Source: Osmia lignaria lignaria (taxonomy: Eukaryota; Arthropoda; Insecta; Hymenoptera; Megachilidae). From it: DNA of 64,000 nucleotides. Of the stretch, positions 9,065-20,657 are shown one piece after another. The notes beneath the pieces were generated by a model that was not told where the DNA came from, ran no database searches, and worked only from the letters and a program-made list of their open reading frames with translations. A program made the position numbers and the translations under genes. Numbering within the stretch: the first letter of the stretch is position 1; every line of letters starts with the position of its first letter. The stretch lies in contig NW_027478168.1 of the NCBI RefSeq assembly GCF_051020975.1, forward strand, positions 10,726,001 to 10,790,000, read 5' to 3'.

Positions 9065-10996
9065 TTGCATATTTATCTCAAGGGAAGGGGCCTGACGGAC
9101 ATATTTCGAGATATTTCTTCTTCTTGTTGTTCTTCTTCTGCACAGCTAAGCTGGAAGTGGCATTTGCGGCTCGCACTAGTGCAGAGTTATCTCAAAGAAA
9201 GGGGCCACGGTGTTTCTGTATCTCTATTATGTTGGTGCGGCTTCGGAACTTTTAAATATCTCTATATATCTCGAAAACTACGCTTCTGATCAAAAAATAT
9301 CATAGAACATAAATTGTAGGAAACATAATTCTCTACAAAAAAGGTCTCTTAACATTTTGCCATAGCTCGCTTCGTTTCCGAGATATTTGCAGATATATCT
9401 CAAGGGAAGGGGCCTGACAGACATATTTCGAGATATTTCTTCTTCTTGTTGTTCTTCTTCTGCACAGCTAAGCTGGAAGTGGCATTTGCAGCGCGCAAAA
9501 GTGCAGAGTTATCTCAAAGAAAGGGGCCACGGTGTTTCTGTATCTCTATTATGTTGGTGCGGCTTCGGAACTTTTAAATATCTTGATATATCTCGAGAAC
9601 TACGCATCCGATCAAAAAATATCATAGAACATAAAAAGTAGGAAACTTAATTCTCTCCAAAAAAGGTCTCTTAACATTTTGCCATAGCTCGCTTCGTTTC
9701 CGAGATATTTGCAGATATATCTCAAGGGAAGGGGCCTGACGGACATATTTCGAGATATTTCTTCTTCTAGTTGTTCTTCTTCTGCACAGCTAAGCTGGGA
9801 GTGGCATTTGCAGCTCGCAATAGTGCAGAGTTATCTCAAAGAAAGGGGCCACGGTGTTTCTGTATCTCTATTATGTTGGTGCGACTTCGGAACTTTTAAA
9901 TATCTTGATATATCTCGAGAACAACGCATCTGATCAAAAAATATCATAGAACATAAAAAGTAGGAAACTTAATTCTCTACAAAAAAGGTCTCTTAACATT
10001 TTGCCATAGCTCGCTTCGTTTCCGAGATATTTGCATATTTATCTCAAGGGAAGGGGCCTGACGGACATATTTCGAGATATTTCTTCTTCTTGTTGTTCTT
10101 CTTCTGCACAGCTAAGCTGGAAGTGGCATTTGCGGCTCGCACTAGTGCAGAGTTATCTCAAAGAAAGGGGCCACGGTGTTTCTGTATCTCTATTATGTTG
10201 GTGCGGCTTCGGAACTTTTAAATATCTCTATATATCTCGAAAACTACGCTTCTGATCAAAAAATATCATAGAACATAAATTGTAGGAAACATAATTCTCT
10301 ACAAAAAAGGTCTCTTAACATTTTGCCATAGCTCGCTTCGTTTCCGAGATATTTGCAGATTTATCTCAAGGGAAGGGGCCTGACGGACATATTTCGAGAT
10401 ATTTCTTCTTCTTGTTGTTCTTCTTCTGCACAGCTAAGCTGGAAGTGGCATTTGCGGCTCGCACTAGTGCAGAGTTATCTCAACGAAAGGGGCCACGGTG
10501 TTTCTGTATCTCTATTATGTTGGTGCGGCTTCGGAACTTTTAAATATCTCGATATATCTCGAGAACTACGCATCTGATCAAAAAATATCATAGAACATAA
10601 AAAGTAGGAAACTTAATTCTCTACAAAAAATGTCTCTTAACATTTTGCCATAGCTCGCTTCGTTTCCGAGATATTTGCAGATTTATCTCAAGGGAAGGGG
10701 TCTGACGGACATATTTCGAGATATTTCTTCTTCTTGTTGTTCTTCTTCTGCACAGCTAAGCTGGAAGTGGCATTTGCAGCTCGCAGTAGTGCAGAGTTAT
10801 CTCAAAGAAAGGGGCCACGGTGTTTCTGTATCTCTATTATGTTGGTGCGGCTTCGGAACTTTTAAATATCTTGATATATCTCGAGAACTACGCATCTGAT
10901 CAAAAAATATCATAGAACATAAAAAGTAGGAAACTTAATTCTCTACAAAAAAGGTCTCTTAACATTTTGCCATAGCTCGCTTCGTTTCCGAGATAT
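9065..10996 (+). repeat. 6-mer HOR, copy 2 (1,932 bp)
   Basis: The second copy of the 6-mer described at 7132-9064, with all six monomers 322 bp long. Its last two monomers, with the following one (10353, 10675, 10997), recur 3,220 bp later as 13573, 13895 and 14217. Parts of this unit were therefore copied again over a ten-monomer distance. Confidence 0.92.
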
Positions 10997-13572
10997 TTGC
11001 AGATTTATCTCAATGGAAGGGGCCTGACGGGCATATTTCGAGATATTTCTTCTTCTTGTTGTTCTTCTTCTGCACAGCTAAGCTGGAAGTGGCATTTGCA
11101 GCGCGCAATAGTGCAGAGTTATCTCAAAGAAAGGGGCCACGGTGTTTCTGTATCTCTATTATGTTGGTGCGGCTTCGGAACTTTCAAATATCTTGATATA
11201 TCTCGAGAACTACGCATCCGATCAAAAAATATCATAGAACATAAAAAGTAGGAAACTTAATTCTCTACAAAAAAGGTCTCTCAACATTTTGCCATAGCTC
11301 GCTTCGTTTCCGAGATATTTGCAGATTTATCTCAAGGGAAGGGGTCTGACGGACATATTTCGAGATATTTCTTCTTCTTGTTGTTCTTCTTCTGCACAGC
11401 TAAGCTGGAAGTGGCATTTGCAGCTCGCAGTAGTGCAGAGTTATCTCAAAGAAAGGGGCCACGGTGTTTCTGTATCTCTATTATGTTGGTGCGGCTTCGG
11501 AACTTTTAAATATCTTGATATATCTCGAGAACTACGCATCTGATCAAAAAATATCATAGAACATAAAAAGTAGGAAACTTAATTCTCTACAAAAAAGGTC
11601 TCTCAACATTTTGCCATAGCTCGCTTCGTTTCCGAGATATTTGCAGATTTATCTCAAGGGAAGGGGTCTGACGGACATATTTCGAGATATTTCTTCTTCT
11701 TGTTGTTATTCTTCTGCACAGCTAAGCTGGAAGTGGCATTTGCAGCTCGCAGTAGTGCAGAGTTATCTCAAAGAAAGGGGCCACGGTGTTTCTGTATCTC
11801 TATTATGTTGGTGCGGCTTCGGAACTTTTAAATATCTTGATATATCTCGAGAACTACGCATCTGATCAAAAAATATCATACAACATAAAAAGTAGGAAAC
11901 TTAATTCTCTACAAAACAGGTCTCTTAACATTTTGCCATAGCTCGCTTCGTTTCCGAGATATTTGCAGATTTATCTCAATGGAAGGGGCCTGACGGGCAT
12001 ATTTCGAGATATTTCTTCTTCTTGTTGTTCTTCTTCTGCACAGCTAAGCTGGAAGTGGCATTTGCAGCGCGCAATAGTGCAGAGTTATCTCAAAGAAAGG
12101 GGCCACGGTGTTTCTGTATCTCTATTATGTTGGTGCGGCTTCGGAACTTTTAAATATCTTGATATATCTCGAGAACTACGCATCCGATCAAAAAATATCA
12201 TACAACATAAAAAGTAGGAAACTTAATTCTCTACAAAAAAGGTCTCTTAACATTTTGCCATAGCTCGCTTCGTTTCCGAGATATTTGCAGATATATCTCA
12301 AGGGAAGGGGCCTGACGGACATATTTCGAGATATTTCTTCTTCTTGTTGTTCTTCTTCTGCACAGCTAAGCTGGGAGTGGCATTTGCAGCTCGCAATAGT
12401 GCAGAGTTATCTCAAAGAAAGGGGCCACGGTGTTTCTGTATCTCTATTATGTTGGTGCGGCTTCGGAACTTTTAAATATCTCGATATATCTCGAGAACAA
12501 CGCATCTGATCAAAAAATATCATAGAACATAAAAAGTAGGAAACTTAATTCTCTACAAAAAAGGTCTCTTAACATTTTGCCATAGCTCGCTTCGTTTCCG
12601 AGATATTTGCATATTTATCTCAAGGGAAGGGGCCTGACGGACATATTTCGAGATATTTCTTCTTCTTGTTGTCCTTCTTCTGCACAGCTAAGCTGGAAGT
12701 GGCGTTTGCGGCTCGCACTAGTGCAGAGTTATCTCAAAGAAAGGGGCCACGGTGTTTCTGTATCTATATTATGCTGGTGCGGCTTCGGAACTTTTAAATA
12801 TCTCGATATATCTCGAAAACTACGCTTCTGATCAAAAAATATCATAGAACATAAATTGTAGGAAACATAATTCTCTACAAAAAAGGTCTCTTAACATTTT
12901 GCCATAGCTCGCTTCGTTTCCGAGATATTTGCAGATATATCTCAAGGGAAGGGGCCTGACGGACATATTTCGAGATATTTCTTCTTCTTGTTGTTCTTCT
13001 TCTGCACAGCTAAGCTGGAAGTGGCATTTGCAGCTCGCAGTAGTGCAGAGTTATCTCAAAGAAAGGGGCCACGGTGTTTCTGTATCTCTATTATGTTGGT
13101 GCGGCTTCGGAACTTTTAAATATCTCGATATATCTCGAAAACTACGCTTCTGATCAAAAAATATCATAGAACATAAATTGTAGGAAACATAATTCTCTAC
13201 AAAAAAGGTCTCTTAAAATTTTGCCATAGCTCGCTTCGTTTCCGAGATATTTGCAGATTTATCTCAAGGGAAGGGTCCTGATGGACATATTTCGAGATAT
13301 TTCTTCTTCTTGTTGTTCTTCTTCTGCACAGCTAAACTGGAAGTGGCATTTCCAGCTCGCAATCGTGCAGAGTTATCTCAAAGAAAGGGGCCACGGTGTT
13401 TCTGTATCTCTATTATGTTGGTGCGGCTTCGGAACTTTTAAATATCTCGATATATCTCGAAAACTACGCTTCTGATCAAAAAATATCATAGAAGATAAAA
13501 CGTAGGAAACTTGATTCTCTACAAAAAAGGTCTCTTAACATTTCGCCATAGCTCGCTTCGTTTCCGAGATAT
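10997..13572 (+). repeat. Satellite block with local near-duplicates (eight monomers)
   Basis: Monomers start at 10997, 11319, 11641, 11963, 12285, 12607, 12929 and 13251. 11319 and 11641 are adjacent near-copies, both with ggtctctcaac upstream and ggggtctgacgg; 11641 adds gttgttattc. 10997 and 11963 share caatggaagg, cctgacgggcat and gcagcgcgc. Monomer 12929 is a clear B-left/A-right recombinant. Monomer 13251 (aagggtcctgatgg, caatcgtgcag) recurs at 15827. Monomer 12607 is the rightmost carrier of gcatattta, a variant confined to the first 13 kb. Confidence 0.85.
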
Positions 13573-16470
13573 TTGCAGATTTATCTCAAGGGAAGGGGCC
13601 TGACGGACATATTTCGAGATATTTCTTCTTCTTGTTGTTCTTCTTCTGCACAGCTAAGCTGGAAGTGGCATTTGCGGCTCGCACTAGTGCAGAGTTATCT
13701 CAACGAAAGGGGCCACGGTGTTTCTGTATCTCTATTATGTTGGTGCGGCTTCGGAACTTTTAAATATCTCGATATATCTCGAGAACTACGCATCTGATCA
13801 AAAAATATCATAGAACATAAAAAGTAGGAAACTTAATTCTCTACAAAAAATGTCTCTTAACATTTTGCCATAGCTCGCTTCGTTTCCGAGATATTTGCAG
13901 ATTTATCTCAAGGGAAGGGGTCTGACGGACATATTTCGAGATATTTCTTCTTCTTGTTGTTCTTCTTCTGCACAGCTAAGCTGGAAGTGGCATTTGCAGC
14001 TCGCAGTAGTGCAGAGTTATCTCAAAGAAAGGGGCCACGGTGTTTCTGTATCTCTATTATGTTGGTGCGGCTTCGGAACTTTTAAATATCTTGATATATC
14101 TCGAGAACTACGCATCTGATCAAAAAATATCATAGAACATAAAAAGTAGGAAACTTAATTCTCTACAAAAAAGGTCTCTTAACATTTTGCCATAGCTCGC
14201 TTCGTTTCCGAGATATTTGCAGATTTATCTCAATGGAAGGGGCCTGACGGGCATATTTCGAGATATTTCTTCTTCTTGTTGTTCTTCTTCTGCACAGCTA
14301 AGCTGGAAGTGGCATTTGCAGCGCGCAATAGTGCAGAGTTATCTCAAAGAAAGGGGCCACGGTGTTTCTGTATCTCTATTATGTTGGTGCGGCTTCGGAA
14401 CTTTTAAATATCTTGATATATCTCGAGAACTACGCATCCGATCAAAAAATATCATAGAACATAAAAAGTAGGAAACTTAATTCTCTACAAAAAAGGTCTC
14501 TTAACATTTTGCCATAGCTCGCTTCGTTTCCGAGATATTTGCAGATTTATCTCAATGGAAGGGGCCTGACGGGCATATTTCGAGATATTTCTTCTTCTTG
14601 TTGTTCTTCTTCTGCACAGCTAAGCTGGAAGTGGCATTTGCAGCGCGCAATAGTGCAGAGTTATCTCAAAGAAAGGGGCCACGGTGTTTCTGTATCTCTA
14701 TTATGTTGGTGCGGCTTCGGAACTTTTAAATATCTTGATATATCTCGAGAACTACGCATCCGATCAAAAAATATCATACAACATAAAAAGTAGGAAACTT
14801 AATTCTCTACAAAAAAGGTCTCTTAACATTTTGCCATAGCTCGCTTCGTTTCCGAGATATTTGCAGATTTATCTCAATGGAAGGGGCCTGACGGGCATAT
14901 TTCGAGATATTTCTTCTTCTTGTTGTTCTTCTTCTGCACAGCTAAGCTGGAAGTGGCATTTGCAGCGCGCAATAGTGCAGAGTTATCTCAAAGAAAGGGG
15001 CCACGGTGTTTCTGTGTCTCTATTATGTTGGTGCGGCTTCGGAACTTTTAAATATCTTGATATATCTCGAGAACTACGCATCCGATCAAAAAATATCATA
15101 CAACATAAAAAGTAGGAAACTTAATTCTCTACAAAAAAGGTCTCTTAACATTTTGCCATAGCTCGCTTCGTTTCCGAGATATTTGCAGATATATCTCAAG
15201 GGAAGGGGCCTGACGGACATATTTCGAGATATTTCTTCTTCTTGTTGTTCTTCTTCTGCACAGCTAAGCTGGGAGTGGCATTTGCAGCTCGCAATAGTGC
15301 AGAGTTATCTCAAAGAAAGGGGCCACGGTGTTTCTGTATCTCTATTATGTTGGTGCGGCTTCGGAACTTTTAAATATCTCGATATATCTCGAAAACTACG
15401 CTTCTGATCAAAAAATATCATAGAACATAAATTGTAGGAAACATAATTCTCTACAAAAAAGGTCTCTTAACATTTTGCCATAGCTCGCTTCGTTTCCGAG
15501 ATATTTGCAGATATATCTCAAGGGAAGGGGCCTGACGGACATATTTCGAGATATTTCTTCTTCTTGTTGTTCTTCTTCTGCACAGCTAAGCTGGAAGTGG
15601 CATTTACAGCTCGCAATAGTGCAGAGTTATCTCAAAGAAAGGGGCCACGGTGTTTCTGTATCTCTATTATGTTGGTGCGGCTTCGGAACTTTTAAATATC
15701 TCGATATATCTCGAAAACTACGCTTCTGATCAAAAAATATCATAGAACATAAATTGTAGGAAACATAATTCTCTACAAAAAAGGTCTCTTAAAATTTTGC
15801 CATAGCTCGCTTCGTTTCCGAGATATTTGCAGATTTATCTCAAGGGAAGGGTCCTGATGGACATATTTCGAGATATTTCTTCTTCTTGTTGTTCTTCTTC
15901 TGCACAGCTAAACTGGAAGTGGCATTTCCAGCTCGCAATCGTGCAAAGTTATCTCAAAGAAAGGGGCCACGGTGTTTCTGTATCTCTATTATGTTGGTGC
16001 GGCTTCGGAACTTTTAAATATCTTGATATATCTCGAGAACTACGCATCCGATCAAAAAATATCATAGAACATAAAAAGTAGGAAACTTAATTCTCTACAA
16101 AAAAGGTCTCTCAACATTTTGTCATAGCTCGCTTCGTTTCCGAGATATTTGCAGATTTATCTCAAGGGAAGGGGCCTGACGGACATATTTCGAGATATTT
16201 CTTCTTCTTGTTGTTCTTCTTCTGCACAGCTAAGCAGGAAGTGGCATTTGCAGCGCGCAATAGTGCAGAGTTATCTCAAAGAAAGGGGCCACGGTGTTTC
16301 TGTATCTCTATTATGTTGGTGCGGCTTCGGAACTTTTAAATATCTTGATATATCTCGAGAACTACGCATCTGATCAAAAAATATCATACTACATAAAAAG
16401 TAGGAAACTTAATTCTCTACAAGAAAGGTCTCTAAACATTTTGCCATAGCTCGCTTCGTTTCCGAGATAT
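13573..16470 (+). repeat. Satellite block with a three-copy monomer expansion (nine monomers)
   Basis: Monomers start at 13573, 13895, 14217, 14539, 14861, 15183, 15505, 15827 and 16149. The three at 14217, 14539 and 14861 are adjacent and almost the same: all have caatggaagg, cctgacgggcat, gcagcgcgcaatag and gcatccgatc, and the last two also share catacaacat. The first three monomers follow the 10353-10997 series; 15183 and 15827 resemble 12285 and 13251. Loss of the TGA (ctgatc to ccgatc) extends the open sense frame to 84 codons in several of them. Confidence 0.87.
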
Positions 16471-16792
16471 TTGCAGATTTATCTCAAGGGAAGGGCCCTG
16501 ACGGACATATTTCGAGATGTTTCTTCTTCTTGTTGTTCTTCTTCTGCACAGCTAAGCTGGAAGTGGCATTTGCAGCTCGCAATAGTGCAGAGTTATCTCA
16601 AAGAGAGGGGCCACGGTATTTCTGTATCTCTATTATGTTGGTGCGGCTTCGGAACTTTTAAATATCTTGATATATCTCGAGAACTACGCATCTGATCAAA
16701 AAATATCATAGAAGATAAAACGTAGGAAACTTGATTCTCTACAAAAAAGGTCTCTTATCATTTCGCCATAGCTCGCTTCGTTTCCGAGATAT
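16471..16792 (+). repeat. Monomer whose right half is reused in the chimera at 20336
   Basis: Private variants here are aagggccctgacgg and cgagatgtttc on the left, and caaagagagggg, cggtatttctg, agaagataaaacg and aacttgattc on the right. The right-hand set reappears together only in monomer 20336. Confidence 0.85.
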
Positions 16793-17113
16793 TTGCAGAT
16801 TTATCTCAAGGGAAGGGGCCTGACGGACATATTTCGAGATATTTCTTCTTCTTGTAGTTCTTCTTCTGCACAGCTAAGCTGGAAGTGGCATTTGCGGCTC
16901 GCACTAGTGCAGAGTTATCTCAACGAAAGGGGCCACGGTGTTTCTGTATCTCTATTATGTTGGTGCGGCTTCGGAACTTTTAAATATCTCGATATATCTC
17001 GAAAACTACGCTTCTGATCTAAAATATCATAAAACATAAATTGTAGGAAACATAATTCTCTACAAAAAACGTCTCTTAACATTTTGCCATAGCTCGCTTC
17101 GTTTCCGAGATAT
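16793..17113 (+). repeat. 321-bp monomer with 1-bp deletion
   Basis: Near 17019 it reads ctgatctaaaatatcat in place of ctgatcaaaaaatatcat. The same altered run occurs in its HOR partner at 20658 and nowhere else that I found. Confidence 0.9.
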
Positions 17114-17118
17114 TTGCA

Positions 17119-17141
17119 GATTCAGCTCAAAGGAACTGGCC
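17119..17141 (+). repeat. Divergent patch 'attcagctcaaaggaactgg' in internal repeat copy 1
   Basis: Five substitutions in 23 positions compared with the common form, all inside copy 1 of the internal direct repeat. The patch is also in monomers 19368, 20979, 22911, 27743, 29675, 30319, 31607, 32251, 33217, 35149, 37727, 40627, 54153 and 61881. It usually travels with ttcctctgcacag about 50 bp downstream and often with aaaaaacgtctc upstream. Confidence 0.85.
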
Positions 17142-18723
17142 TGACGGACATATTTCGAGATATTTCTTCTTCTTGTTGTTCTTCCTCTGCACAGCTAAGC
17201 TGGAAGTGGCATTTGCAGCTCGCAATAGTGCAGAGTTATCTCAAAGAAAGGGGCCACGGTGTTTCTGTATCTCTATTATGTTGGTGCGGCTTCGGAACTT
17301 TTAAATATCTTGGTATATCTCGAGAACTACGCATCTGATCAAAAAATATCATAGAACATAAAAAGTGGGAAACTTAATTCTCTACAAAAAAGGTCTCTTA
17401 ACATTTTGCCATAGCTCGCTTCGTTTCCGAGATATTTGCAGATTTATCTCAAGGGAAGGGGCCTAACGGACATATTTCGAGATATTTCTTCTTCTTGTTG
17501 TTCTTCTTCTGCACAGCTAAACTGGAAGTGGCATTTCCAGCTCGCAATAGTGCAGAGTTATCTCAAAGAAAGGGGCCACGGTGTTTCTGTATCTCTATTA
17601 TGTTGGTGCAGCTTCAGAACTTTTAAATATCTTGATATATCTCGAGAACTACGCATCTGATCAAAAAATATCATGGAACATAAAAAGTAGAAAACTTAAT
17701 TCTCTACAAAAAAGGTCTCTTAACATTTTGCCATAGGTCGCTTCGTTTCCGAGATACTTGCCGATGTATCTCAAGGGAAGGGGCCTGACGGACATATTTC
17801 GAGATATTTCTTCTTCTTGTTGTTCTTCTTCTGCACAGCTAAGCTGGAAGTGGCATTTGCAGCTCGCAATTGTGCAGAGTTATCTCAAAGAAAGGGGCCA
17901 CGGTGTTTCTGTATCTCTATTATGTTGGTGCGGCTTCGGAACTTTTAAATATCTTGGTATATCTCGAGAACTACGCATCTGATCAAAAAATATCATAGAA
18001 CATAAAAAGTAGGAAACATAATTCTCTACAAAAAAGGTCTCTTAACATTTTGCCATAGCTCGCTTCGTTTCCGAGATATTTGCAGATTTATCTCAAGGGA
18101 AGGGGCCTAACGGACATATTTCCAGATATTTCTTCTTCTTGTTGTTCTTCTTCTGCACAGCTAAGCTGGAAGTGGCATTTGCGGCTCGCACTAGTGCAGA
18201 GTTATCTCAAAGAAAGGGGCCACGGTGTTTCTGTATCTCTATTATGTTGGTGCAGCTTCAGAACTTTTAAATATCTTGATATATCTCGAGAACTACGCAT
18301 CTGATCAAAAAATATCATGGAACATAAAAAGTAGAAAACTTAATTCTCTACAAAAAAGGTCTCTTAACATTTTGCCATAGGTCGCTTCGTTTCCGAGATA
18401 CTTGCAGATTTATCTCAAGGGAAGGGGCCTAACGGACATATTTCCAGATATTTCTTCTTCTTGTTGTTCTTCTTCTGCACAGCTAAGCTGGAAGTGGCAT
18501 TTGCGGCTCGCACTAGTGCAGAGTTATCTCAAAGAAAGGGGCCACGGTGTTTCTGTATCTCTATTATGTTGGTGCAGCTTCAGAACTTTTAAATATCTTG
18601 ATATATCTCGAGAACTACGCATCTGATCAAAAAATATCATAGAAAATAAATTGTAGGAAACATAATTCTCTACAAAAAAGGTCTCTTAACATTTTGCCAT
18701 AGCTCGCTTCGTTTCCGAGATAT

Positions 18724-19045
18724 TTGCAGATATATCTCAAGGGAAGGGGCCTGACGGACATATTTCGAGATATTTCTTCTTCTTGTTGTTCTTCTTCTGC
18801 ACAGCTAAGCTGGAAGTGGCATTTGCAGCTCGCAATAGTGCAGAGTTATCTCAAAGAAAGGGGCCACGGTGTTTCTGTATCTCTATTATGTTGGTGCGGC
18901 TTCGGAACTTTTAAATATCTTGATATATCTCGAGAACTACGCATCTGATCAAAAAATATCATAGAACATAAAAAGTAGGAAACTTAATTATCTACAAAAA
19001 AGGTCTCTTAACATTTTGCCATAGCTCGCTTCGTTTCCGAGATAT
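18724..19045 (+). repeat. Reference type B monomer (322 bp)
   Basis: This monomer shows the B state at all main diagnostic sites: gcagctcgcaatag, tcttgatatatctcgagaac, gcatctgatc and cataaaaagtagg. Compared with type A it loses one TATCTC (tcttgat for tctcgat) and gains CTCGAG. A and B states are usually linked along a monomer, but recombinant combinations are common (A-left/B-right at 370; B-left/A-right at 12929). Confidence 0.88.
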
Positions 19046-19367
19046 TTGCAGATTTATCTCAAGGGAAGGGGCCTGACGGACATATTTCGAGATATTTCTT
19101 CTTCTTGTTGTTCTTCTTCTGCACAGCTAAGCTGGAAGTGGCATTTGCGGCTCGCACTAGTTAAGAGTTATCTCAAAGAAAGGGGCCACGGTGTTTCTGT
19201 ATTCCTAATATGTTGGTGCGGCTTCGGAACTTTTAAATATCTCGATATATCTCGAAAACTACGCTTCGGATCAAAAAATATCATAGAACATAAATTGTAG
19301 GAAACATAATTCTCCACAAAAAACGTCTCTTAACATTTTGCCATAGCTCGCTTCGTTTCCGAGATAT

Positions 19368-19691
19368 TTGCAGATTCAGCTCAAAGGAACTGGCCTGGCG
19401 GACATATTGTGGGAGATATTTCTTCTTCTTGTTGTTCTTCCTCTGCACAGCTAAGCTGGAAGTGGCATTTGCAGCTCGCAATAGTGCAGAGTTATCTCAA
19501 AGAAAGGGGCCACGGTGTTTCTGTATCTCTATTATGTTGGTGCGGCTTCGGAACTTTTAAATATCTTGATATATCTCGAGAACTACGCATCTGATCAAAA
19601 AATATCATAGAAAATAAAAAGTAGGAAACTTAATTCTCTACAAAAAAGGTCTCTTAACATTTTGCCATAGCTCGCTTCGTTTCCGAGATAT
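19368..19691 (+). repeat. 324-bp monomer with +2-bp variant (12-mer HOR member)
   Basis: It carries the gcagattcag patch and reads catattgtgggagatat in place of catatttcgagatat, a net gain of two bases that also destroys one CGAGATAT motif. The variant is shared with monomers 22911, 35149, 37727 and 40627. Confidence 0.9.
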
Positions 19692-20335
19692 TTGCAGATT
19701 TATCTCAAGGGAAGGGGCCTGACGGACATATTTCGAGATATTTCTTCTTCTTGTTGTTCTTCTTCTGCACAGCTAAGCTGGAAGTGGCATTTGCGGCTCG
19801 CACTAGTGCAGAGTTATCTCAAAGAAAGGGGCCACGGTGTTTCTGTATCTCTATTATGTTGGTGCGGCTTCGGAACTTTTAAATATCTCGATATATCTCG
19901 AAAACTACGCTTCTGATCAAAAAATATCATAGAACATGAATTGTAGGAAACATAATTCTCTACAAAAAAGGTCTCTTAACATTTTGCCATAGCTCGCTTC
20001 GTTTCCGAGATATTTGCAGATATATCTCAAGGGAAGGGGCCTGACGGACATATTTCGAGATATTTCTTCTTCTTGTTGTTCTTCTTCTGCACAGCTAAGC
20101 TGGAAGTGGCATTTGCGGCTCGCACTAGTGCAGAGTTATCTCAAAGAAAGGGGCCACGGTGTTTCTGTATCCCTATTATGTTGGTGCGGCTTCGGAACTT
20201 TTAAATATCTCGATATATCTCGGAAACTACGCTTCTGATCAAAAAATATTATAGAACATAAATTGTAGGAAACTTAATTCTCTACAAAAAAGGTCTCTTA
20301 ACATTTTGGCATAGCTCTCTTCGTTTCCGAGATAT

Positions 20336-20657
20336 TTGTAGATTTATCTCAAGGGAAGGGGCCTGACGGACATATTTCGAGATATTTCATCTTCTTGTTG
20401 TTCTTCTTCTGCACAGCTAAGCTGGAAGTGGCATTTGCAGCTCGCAATAGTGCAGAGTTATCTCAAAGAGAGGGGCCACGGTATTTCTGTATCTCTATTA
20501 TGTTGGTGCGGCTTCGGAACTTTTAAATATCTTGATATATCTCGAGAACTACGCATCTGATCAAAAAATATCATAGAAGATAAAACGTAGGAAACTTGAT
20601 TCTCTACAAAAAAGGTCTCTTAACATTTCGCCATAGCTCGCTTCGTTTCCGAGATAT
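20336..20657 (+). repeat. Chimeric monomer at the 12-mer HOR boundary
   Basis: The left part (upstream ttttggcatagctctc, tttgtagattt, atttcatcttc at 20385-20395) matches monomers 23879 and 24845. The right part (gagagggg from 20468, cggtatttc, agaagataaaacg, aacttgattc, acatttcgcc) matches monomer 16471. The switch falls between 20389 and 20470. It is best read as the product of unequal crossing-over or gene conversion between a 23879-like and a 16471-like monomer. TAG in tttgtag closes the usual open frame at its second codon. Confidence 0.88.

Larger units (their letters stand above)
16793..20657 (+). repeat. 12-mer HOR (3,865 bp)
   Basis: Twelve monomers at 16793, 17114, 17436, 17758, 18080, 18402, 18724, 19046, 19368, 19692, 20014 and 20336. 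The series resumes at 20658 with the same markers in the same order: ctcaacgaaagg with gatctaaaat (1st), gcagattcag (2nd), cctaacgg with gtgcagcttcag (3rd), gccgatgtatc (4th), gtattcctaatatg (8th), the +2-bp variant (9th), acatgaattg (10th), ctcggaaac with aatattatag (11th) and tttgtagattt (12th). 18080 and 18402 are adjacent near-copies with tttccagatat. Three monomers here (18080, 18402, 18724) correspond to two in the next copy (21945, 22267), so the units differ by one monomer. Confidence 0.92.

Noticed and set aside
19281..19481. Minus-strand ORF of 66 codons
   Set aside because: It depends on the +2-bp variant and neighbouring changes in monomers 19046 and 19368, and is not kept in the other +2-bp monomers. 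It has no recognisable domain.
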